Assembly: GCA_964017125.1 (NCBI GenBank) | Contig: OZ024914.1 | Coordinates: 34,646,462 to 34,710,461 of the forward strand | DNA: 64,000 nt | Reading direction: 5' to 3' | Origin: Flabesymbios commensalis | Lineage: Eukaryota; Annelida; Polychaeta; Terebellida; Flabelligeridae | Shown here: one piece after another, positions 56,720-64,000 of the stretch | Numbering within the stretch: position 1 is the first letter of the stretch | Layout of the letters: every line of letters begins with the position of its first letter | Notes under the pieces: generated by a model | What the model saw: only the letters and a program-made list of their open reading frames with translations | What the model was told of the DNA's origin: nothing | Databases searched by the model: none | Position numbers and translations under genes: made by a program

Positions 56720-57109
56720 AGGTGTTTTCTTCACCCTACTTTTCCTTGTTGCTGACATTATTGTCAGGATCTAATTGTGCTTTAATACCTTAGTCCTTGC
56801 CCTGTGTACCACTTATAAATTCATTTGGTGGGATCTCCCTGTCAGCTGTCGAACAAAAGCTTTGCACTAGGATCCTTCTTATCGATTGCCACGACACAGA
56901 CATCACCGGTCATCAGTAGCCATGTAGCAAGAGAAACCTTGGTATTACATTTTTGTATTTGTTTCGATTGCAAAATAAAATATGTTTATACAAAAAACAA
57001 AAAAATGGATTTCACTTTATATGTCGCTTATTATGCCATCGTTGAAAACTGAACACTTAAATATTTCTATCCTATCCCAACATTTTAGAAATTGACCAGA
57101 ATCATTCTT

Positions 57110-57660
57110 AAAATTAACGTTAGAAGATAACACAGGATAGGCCTATCACAAGTTTGTGTTTGGGAGACTAATTGAACTGGCCTAAGCCATCAGCCTCACA
57201 GCCCCCGTGATTTCACCTAAGCTGTAAACGTTACACGTATTTTAATAAAGACATGTCACAGCTAGATCTACATAAGAAATAGAGAACCTGTAATATTCTT
57301 ATTGATGTATTTTACTACATTTTTGTTAAATTGACAATAAATGTGGCTTGGTCCACTTGTGCATAAATCAAAATATTAAAATGTCCTTTATGCACAACTG
57401 GACCAACCCACACCTTTATTTTTCCAATCATCCTCGCAGTCCCCGTGGTTTAAGCAAAACTATAAAAAGATATACATGTATTTTATTAGATTAGATATAC
57501 AGAAGATGTAGATAGACTGTAATGAGCTTAATTTTGTAAATTTTCTACATATATTTGTATTTGTTTAATTGACAATAAATGTGGGTTGGTCCAGTTGTGC
57601 ATAAAGCAAAATGGTCATTCTTATTTATGAACAACTGGACAACAGATTGTTTTAGGCAGC
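57110..57660 (+). repeat. Tandem pair of about 240-bp units with inverted words
   Basis: GACAATAAATGTGG(C/G)TTGGTCCA is followed by an inverted partner (TTTATGCACAACTGGACCA) at 57330-57415, and the same pair recurs at 57565-57645. The phrase CAG(T/C)CCCCGTG occurs upstream of each. No coding potential. Confidence 0.6.
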
Positions 57661-57669
57661 GAGGCTCGA

Positions 57670-58805
57670 AACCCGAGGTATCTAAAGATGTAGATATTAT
57701 TCATGAATAGGGAATGTGAATGTGTTGTGTAAGTTTAACTCAATAGTTTCCTCATTCGTTTTCTAGAACTTACAGTAGACCATAAACTTCAACTGCCTTT
57801 ATCTCAAAATGTGGTAGTGGTAGTGGCTTGATAAATTATGTATTAATTATTTATTAAGCTCCTATTATCACTTCAAACTAAGTTTTATATAGCATTAGCT
57901 GATCCCTTCCCCTATTCTTGTGTAAAAACCGTTCGCTTATCATGCATTTATAACGATTTGGCGGACATCTGGAAAACTGATTAGATTCGGTCAAAACTAA
58001 AAAAAATCAGTGTCGCTTCGGACAAATTCAAAGTTAAAACCCTTGTGAACAATATCTGAAAGTCTGTTTATTATTGTGTCCGGCAAATAACACTATGTTC
58101 TCTATATGCACTAAGGGAGCCAACTACCATAGTTTTCTTCAAGTGAGGGACTGTCATAGGTCAGAGATATTTCTTCAAATGTTTTTAAGCGTGGCATTAA
58201 TAAAGTCTGTTGGTGTTTATTTTATCAAATAAATAATACATTCTGTAACTAGAGTATAAATAATAGTATTTTTTTTATTTTTTGCACAAAACTGACTTGA
58301 GATTTACTGAAGTCCAGGTTGGTAAAACCAGGGTCATGTCTATGAAGAAAAATCACAGACAGGTCACATGTGTATAGTCATAATAGTAGCCACTCGTCGA
58401 TCTAGTTTAGAATCCCCCTGTGACATTATCAAGATAATATAAGCTTTATAAATATTATTTTTGAGAAAAAGGTTTAGTTACATCTCAATAACAGTTTAAG
58501 AAAAAAAGCTAGAAAATATTGTTGTTCTTGGTATTGGTGACAAACAGTTTCAGTGACCAGGTGACAAATCAATTTGTCATTATGTCTATATTAAGTATGA
58601 TAGTCACTCAAAAAATGAATTTAGTCTATTGTATGTATGACTTGGTCTCGTGTTGTAACAGAACGTTGAACCGCCAGAAAGGACATTAACAACAATGAGT
58701 TCAAAATTCAAGTGGGTGAAATGCTATCAATTTCCCACTAAATATTTTTAATGTTCAATCTTGTATATAAATATCGTATGTGGCTCTTTTTAAAGTGATA
58801 TATAC
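57670..58805. other. Intergenic, no gene seen
   Basis: Short frames only. No repeat or exon could be supported. Confidence 0.4.
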
Positions 58806-58811
58806 ACCCCT

Positions 58812-59058
58812 TTAAACCTCTCAAGCCTGAGTTTATCATTGTCATCTTCATCCACTACAAGACGCGAATTGCTGTCGCAATTCTCGACTTGTAGTGGATG
58901 AAGATGACTTACAGTGGGTGACAAATGAAAAAAAGGTAGTGTTATTTTTACGACAAATCCACGAAAATTGTTGCTCTAAAACCTCTAGTTGTAGGAAATT
59001 AAGTATGACGCAAGATGCAAGATGATGCTTTAATGCATCGTGAGGGTCTAAAGGGTTA
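58812..59058 (+). mobile_element. piggyBac-like MITE with internal hairpin
   Basis: It starts CCTCTCAAGCCTGAG. The central hairpin is TCATCTTCATCCACTACAAG ... CTTGTAGTGGATGAAGATGA around a CGCGAATTGC/GCAATTC stem. It ends GGTCTAAAGGGTTAA. This is the best-kept of the 7043 family. Confidence 0.7.
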
Positions 59059-59285
59059 ATACCAATATGTATCCATCCTTTTTCAATAGATTGCTCTCAC
59101 CCAGTGTTAATTGTATGAGCGTCTAAATTTAATAAGACCTTGGACTATGTACGGCTTGCTGTGGTTGCACGCTGTGGGGTCTACACATTTTATCAGTGTT
59201 TATCATGTTTATCGTTGTAGCCAGTAATTCTGTGGAACTCAATGACCTTGACCTCCTTTGCTTTCACCGAGCTGGCTTATACAAT

Positions 59286-59420
59286 GAAGTATGGGGGAGG
59301 GGTATTATATAACCTTGTTTTCACCGAGTGACGTCACTGTGTTTCACAGAATAAAGTATGAGGGAGGGGTGTTATATAACCTTGTTTTCATCGAGCGACG
59401 TCACTGCGTTTTATAGAATA
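59286..59420 (+). promoter_or_regulatory. Tandem unit with TATA-like and CRE motifs
   Basis: A unit of about 77 bp occurs twice. It contains AAGTATG(G/A)GGGAGGGGT, ATTATATAACCTTG and CGAG(T/C)GACGTCACTG. The first copy has a perfect CRE (TGACGTCA) and the second has CGACGTCA. TATATAA lies between the G-rich run and the CRE. It may be a duplicated promoter-like module, but no gene start is visible nearby. Confidence 0.35.
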
Positions 59421-59436
59421 TATACACAGAGGGCAT

Positions 59437-59555
59437 ACCCAGCAAACACAAAACATGTGTATAACATTTATACAATGTCGGCCCAGCGTCTCCGACCGTC
59501 TTCGACATTAATGTATTACATGAGCAAAATATGTATAACACAACATGTGCATGTT
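59437..59555. mobile_element. Palindromic short element, right arm decayed
   Basis: The left half (CCCAGCAAACACAAAACATG, then ATTTATACAATGTCGGCCC) matches the copy at 9932. The right half is diverged. Confidence 0.6.
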
Positions 59556-59649
59556 TTGTCTAATTTCAATATCTGATCAGGTATTATATTGTCCGTTGCG
59601 CAAAATGAAGGTTCATATTAGGTATGGTTTATATGGCAGGATAGTGTCA

Positions 59650-59885
59650 ACCCTTTCAAGCCTGAATTTACCATCGTCATCTTTATCCACTACAAGCTGC
59701 GAATTGCTGTCGCATTTTTTGACTTGTATTGGATAATGATGGCTTGAAGATGATGACAAATGAAAAAAAATTGTTATTATTAAAGCATTTCCATGCAGTT
59801 TTGTTTTTAAAACCCCTAGCTGTAGAAATTTAAGTCATTCTTCAGAGATGCAAAATGATGCTTGCAGACATAAAAGGGTTTAAAG
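59650..59885 (+). mobile_element. piggyBac-like MITE, hairpin partly decayed
   Basis: It starts AACCCTTTCAAGCCTGAATT and ends TAAAAGGGTTTA, with the same internal words as 58812-59058 but a shortened right hairpin arm. Confidence 0.65.
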
Positions 59886-60132
59886 GAGGCATCAGATGAT
59901 ACAACATTCTTCCTAAATCTGAAGAAAAGTATTTCCTGCGATATCACGACCAATTGTTTTAAGACTAATTCAGATATCCCCCAAACACACCATCTGGTCC
60001 ACCCTTAAGAAGCAAAATTGTAAGTCATTTTACGTTTAATGAAACACCATAGTGTTCCAAACACACATTGCTATTTCAAGGCGTCTGTAAGTGACAAAAT
60101 GTAAATCAATAAAAACAAGTCATCGATTATAG

Positions 60133-61353
60133 AAAGGAAGGTTCGAAGCCCTGCATGCTGCTGAGACCCTTTTGGTGCTGCTAAGACCCCCACATTCTGG
60201 TACTACTGAAACCCCTTTAAAAAAACTGGTGCTGTTGAGACCGCCAGATTCTGGTGCTGCTGAGAGCCCAGATTCTGGTGATCTTGAGAGCACCAGAATC
60301 TAGGGGTCTCAGCAGAACCAGAATCTAGGACTGGGGTTCTCAGCAGCACCAGAATCTGGGGGTCTCAGCAGCACCAGAATCTGGGGGTCTCAGCAGCACC
60401 AGAATCTGAGGGGGGGGCTCAGCAGCACCAGAATCTGAGGGGGGGGGCTCAGCAGCACCAGAATCTGGGGGGGGGTCAGCAGCACCAGAATCTGGGGGTC
60501 TCTAGCAGCACCAGAATCTGGGACTGGGGGTCTCAGCAGCACCAGAATCTGGGGGTCTCAGCAGCACCAGAATCTGGGGGTCTCAGCAGCACCAGAATCT
60601 GGGGTCTCAGCAGCACCAGAATCTGGGGGGGGGGGGCTCAGCAGCACCAGAATCTGGGGTTCCCAGCAGCACCAGAATCTGGGGGTCTCAGCAGCACCAG
60701 AAGCTGGGACTGGGATTCTCAGCAGCACCAGAATCTGGGATTCTCAGCAGCAACAGAATCTGGGATTCTCAGCAGCACCAGAATCTGGGGGTATCTAGCA
60801 GCACCAGAATCTGGGGTTCTCAGCAGCACCAGAATCTGGGGTTCTCAGCAGCACCAGAATCTGGGGGTTTCAGCAGCACTAGAGCCTGGGGTTCTCAACA
60901 GCACTAGAATCTAGGGGTCTCAGCAGCACCAGAATCTGGGACTGGGGGTCTCAGCAGCACCAGAATCTGGGGGTCTCAGCAGCACCAGAATCTGGGATTC
61001 TCAGCAGCACCAGAATCTGGGATTCTCAGCAGCACCAGAATCTGGGGGTCTCAGCAGCACCAGAATCTGGGGGTCTCAGCAGCACCAGAATCTGGGGGTA
61101 TCTAGCAGCACCAGAATCTGGGGTTCTCAGCAACACCAGAATCTGGGATTCTCAGCAGCACCAGAATCTGGGGGTCTCAGCAGCACCAGAATCTGGGACT
61201 GGGGTTCTCAGCAGCACCAGAATCTGGGGGGCTCAACAGCACCAGTTTTTCCAAAGCTCTCAACAGTTTTTTCCAAAGCTCTCAGCAGCACCAAAATGTG
61301 GGGTTCTCAGCAGCACCAAAGGTGTCTCAGCAGCATGCAGGGCCTACGAGGGC
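60133..61353. mobile_element. Inverted-end element enclosing a 24-25-bp minisatellite
   Basis: The left arm (60148-60285) carries units as CTGGTGCTGCTGAGA, and the body from 60287 carries about 38 units as CAGCAGCACCAGAATCTGGG with variable G-runs. The outer ends are inverted copies, CCCTGCATGCTGCTGAGAC and its inverse GCAGCATGCAGGG at 61331-61343, continuing through CCCCACATT. Imperfect 11-bp direct repeats (ATCGATTATAG at 60123 and ATTGATTATAG at 61354) flank it and may be a target duplication. Confidence 0.7.
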
Positions 61354-61364
61354 TATTGATTATA

Positions 61365-61890
61365 GTTGGTCTCTGGCTATTATTACGAAAATTAGGAAGG
61401 ATTTCACGTCATAGTGCAACATTACCTATCACTTTAAATGTTTGTTTTTTGCAATATAAAAGCGCAAACAAATTTCACCCACCCCACGACATATGCAATG
61501 GAGCAGCACCATTATGACTTGTAAAGCAGGTGATAATGGTACCAACGAAAGTAAATACTACTATACATCTCAATACATTGTAAAAGAGTTTTCATCTGTT
61601 ATAGTCCAGTTGCCAAGTAGGCCCTATGCATTTTTTACTTCACCTTGATAAAATACCCCCAAACGAGTTTTTTGTTGATTTTAGTAGAAGGTGTGTAGAA
61701 TCAGGACCTGAATGATACCAAGCTGGCATCGTTGAGTTTAGTTATTCGAATAGCGTCCAAAATGGCAGCCGCCGTATTGGCCTAGTTAATCATATTTCGG
61801 AAATTGTGTAAATGGGTAATATCTGAGTTGTTATTAACATATTTATTGTACACCATTATAAATGGAAATTTATTGTAATTATAGAGGTGA
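61365..61890. other. Intergenic, no gene seen
   Basis: AT-rich, with AAAATGGCAGCCGCCGTATT at about 61760, another member of the GGCGGC-type motif. Confidence 0.4.
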
Positions 61891-61892
61891 CG

Positions 61893-62170
61893 TTAACCCT
61901 TGTTCTGCTGAATTGCTTCAATTGTATTTTTCGTCACTTGAAGCTGGAATTGCTCACGCAATTTCCAGCTTCAAATGACGAAAAATATTACTATTTATGA
62001 AAAATAGACTAAATGTCTAAAATTAAATTATTGGATCAACAAAGCATTTATTAAAAACTATTTTATCAAAATTAAGTGATATCTTTATTGATCTAAAATA
62101 TCCTTAATCCCGTATATATCCGGGCATAGCAGGACAAGGGATAAAAAGTATCTTGGACTAGAAGGGTTAA
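61893..62170 (+). mobile_element. piggyBac-like MITE with TTAA flanks
   Basis: It starts TTAACCCTTGTTCTGCTG and ends CTAGAAGGGTTAA. The hairpin TTTTTCGTCACTTGAAGCTG and its inverse surround CTCACGCAA, the same as in the 7477-7707 copy. Confidence 0.75.
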
Positions 62171-62589
62171 ATGCTCCTTAGCGTTGTCTAGGAGTAGTCT
62201 AAATGACCATACGACGACTGTCATCTAGGAAGTCATTTTGAATAATTGAAAACACAGATTAATTGACCAATACGCGTGTTACTACCATATTTGTTGCACT
62301 ATACTCTTACAACCCTTTTAATACCTCTTTTCAAGCAATTGTGTAAATCTCATTTATGCTGTTGTTTTATGTGCTGTGGTCACTTTAATTATAAAGGCAA
62401 AGGAAAAGGTGAGAAAATGAAATTTTGAAAAGGCATTGTCAGTGCTCGTATTTTCCAAGAAATGCCTATTTCTGCTCCTGCTAGCCTATTTCCAAACAAA
62501 TGTATTGTCAGCCTTTTGTTTGAGCTCATATATTAGGCTATTCGCATTTCAGATAAATCTGTCAAAATTTTCAAGCAATAACGCTTAAA

Positions 62590-62775
62590 AATGAAAGGAA
62601 ATAAATTGGGTTCTGGGCTAGATTTGTGCACATATAGGCTAAACTGGGTCAAGAGATATTCCTGAGGATGCTGAGATGAATGAGATGACACTGCCTTCCA
62701 TACGCAGGATTCGAATTTCGAGCCCTGGTTGTTTTTAGGCCGAGCACGCTACCTCTCGGTCACGGAGGTTCCACG
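62590..62775 (-). mobile_element. tRNA-derived SINE, copy 2
   Basis: This is the inverse of the SINE at 41834-42030. It has ACCTCCGTGACCGAGAGGTA, then GCGTGCTCGGCC, AATTCGAATCC, then CATCCTCAGGAATATC and the CAGTTTAGCCTATATGTGCA body. Confidence 0.8.
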
Positions 62776-62823
62776 AAATATTGAATCTTTACGAGTGAGC
62801 GGGGGGAGAAACGTTTTGTTTCT

Positions 62824-62912
62824 TTGAAACTTGGAGGCCAGAGTGAGGGTCGAACTCACGATCTCCGACTTTCCAAGCAAGTAGCAGTAACCACTGCACC
62901 AGGTCCCCGCCT
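62824..62912 (-). mobile_element. tRNA-like SINE head of a second type
   Basis: GGACCTGGTGCAGTGGTTAC resembles an A box, and GTGAGTTCGACCCTCAC forms a good T-arm with B box. The acceptor ends (GGCGGGG and CTGGCCTCC) do not pair well and the anticodon stem is poor, so I read it as a SINE head rather than a working tRNA. It lies about 48 bp from the other SINE. Confidence 0.6.
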
Positions 62913-62914
62913 AA

Positions 62915-63700
62915 TAACGCTGAGAAGGCCAGGGGTTCTATTAAAAATATGTAATCTATTAATTTGAATAAACACTAAATGTTTGTGTGAATTCCTATGC
63001 CACATTCTTTATGTGTATATGTATTTTTTGGTAATTGAACATGGAACAACATGCTTGTGTCAACCCAACATTACTCGGATGTAAAACACATTTACATCGT
63101 CTTAACTTTCAACACTTTGTATTTCCACCACAAAATATAAACCAAAATCAATACATTTTCCATGAACAAAATGGGTTTATAATTATTAAGGAATGCAATA
63201 ATTTATCTCATATTTTTTCGGGACAGTGTATTTTTATGTAATTCACTGTGTGGTATTCGGCTGATATTTAACGCATTGATATAATATACAGAAGTAAATG
63301 AAGTTCAAGTTATAAGTGTACACACTTATGAAATCATTATTGACCACTGTTGACCAGCATAATTATCAATTCTAGTATTCCATCTAGCGGTGAAATTTAA
63401 TATTACTACAAATGTAGAAATGTTAGCCCCGTGATGCTTTTTCTCTCCATTCGTGTTACTATTACCTTCAACACCACCTGTTTAAATTCAAGTTCATTAT
63501 TTGAATATTTGACGGCCAGTGGCATACCCCCATAGAATTGTATCTTGTCATAATTCTGCCTCTAGGCCTACAAGTGAAACATGTATGTATCAAATATCAG
63601 GAACATAAGCGGTCCAAAGTTACTCATCAGATATTCTGACATCTACATGAAAACAGAATTACACAGAGCTCTCACATTGTTGAAGATTCCTGAGTGGACG
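62915..63700. other. Upstream region of the coiled-coil gene
   Basis: AT-rich, with no exon seen. A promoter for the exon at 63705 should lie here, but no clear TATA box was fixed. Confidence 0.35.
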
Positions 63701-63704
63701 CACC

Positions 63705-63918
63705 ATGCCACTCTCCTGTGTGTTTCTGTTATTGGCCCTGGCTTCACTGACCAGTGGTCAAGCTCTGTATCAGCAGATTGACGCTGCGGATGACCAGCTG
63801 AGGTTACTGACATCACAAGTGACACAGATGATCAATCAACTGGACACCTCGTTATCTATTTCAAAGAAAGTAGATAATTCTGCCGCCGTGATGTCTCAGA
63901 CAATGGACAGAGTGATGG
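63705..63918 (+). CDS. First exon of a secreted coiled-coil protein (partial gene)
   Basis: ATG at 63705 in the context CGCACCATGC opens MPLSCVFLLLALASLTSGQA, a clear signal peptide with probable cleavage after SGQ or GQA. It is followed by LYQQIDAADDQLRLLTSQV, TQMINQLDTSLSISKKVDN and MSQTMDRVM. The heptad spacing of I/L/V residues suggests a coiled coil. The exon ends ATGG|GTGAAA in phase 1. Short signal-plus-coil first exons of this kind often precede fibrinogen-related, C1q or C-type lectin domains, but the next exon is outside the window, so I name no family. Confidence 0.65.
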
Positions 63919-64000
63919 GTGAAATATACATTACATGTTCAATATACAATCAAATTACTTACTGTAATCTTCACAACCAGCCATTTGTAAATAAAATCAA

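Larger units (their letters stand above)
49838..57017 (+). mobile_element. Full-length CR1-like LINE with 17-bp target duplication
   Basis: The element itself is 49855-57000, and AAAAATGGATTTCACTT flanks it at 49838-49854 and 57001-57017 without a mismatch. It has a 5' UTR of about 245 bp, ORF1 in two parts (50099-50461 and 50462-50896), a 2.2-kb inter-ORF region, a 102-residue membrane ORF (53064-53372), ORF2 (53369-56719), and a 280-bp 3' UTR ending in an A-rich tail (ACAAAAAACAA). The endonuclease is APE-type, and the reverse transcriptase and C-terminal CCHC-like knuckle place it in the CR1/L2/Crack group of LINEs. Perfect flanks and an intact ORF2 mark it as a recent insertion. Confidence 0.9.

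Noticed and set aside
62824-62912. A working tRNA gene
   Set aside because: The T-arm is good, but the acceptor and anticodon stems do not pair well, and it sits next to another SINE.

Overview
This is a gene-poor, AT-rich, intron-containing animal genome window. The combination of a metazoan receptor tyrosine kinase, a GT10 fucosyltransferase, tRNA-derived SINEs, a CR1-type LINE with a 2A peptide, a P-like THAP element and very many short palindromic elements suggests a marine invertebrate, either a mollusc or an invertebrate deuterostome. The sequence alone does not settle the species or phylum.

Host genes. (1) On the minus strand, ten exons between 38257 and 19021 form one receptor tyrosine kinase: EGF, YWTD beta-propeller, EGF, transmembrane helix, kinase. 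Seven of the eight checkable exon junctions up to the glycine loop and within the C-lobe agree in phase. The copy carries two in-frame stops and one single-base slip, and I cannot find the exons for the ATP-binding lysine or the catalytic loop, so it is probably decaying. (2) On the plus strand, 47235-48333 is a GT10 alpha-1,3-fucosyltransferase with two single-base slips. (3) On the plus strand, 63705-63918 is a signal-peptide first exon of a secreted coiled-coil protein that runs out of the window. (4) On the minus strand, 10704-10984 is an unrecognised coding stretch with one stop.

Mobile DNA. The best-preserved item is a full-length, about 7.15 kb non-LTR retrotransposon (49855-57000) flanked by a perfect 17-bp target-site duplication. 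It has an ORF1 split by a stop-restart TAGATG, a small membrane ORF overlapping ORF2 by ATGA, and an intact 1116-residue ORF2 with an N-terminal 2A peptide. Other elements are a P-like THAP element (35209-37200), a 4.4-kb long-inverted-repeat element (27752-32152), a 1.4-kb TIR element full of one 12-bp motif (40314-41732), a second motif-rich element (44366-46350), TTAA-flanked piggyBac-like MITEs, a 76-bp foldback family with 4-bp A/T target duplications, and at least a dozen copies of a palindrome family whose arms differ from copy to copy.

Tandem repeats. There is a 69-bp satellite (15551-18074), a 13-bp minisatellite (23811-24664), and a 24-25-bp array enclosed by its own inverted ends (60133-61353).

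The host genes do not form a pathway. The clearest link between genes and mobile DNA is that palindromic elements sit within about 20 bp of three splice donors, and one acceptor, of the receptor gene.
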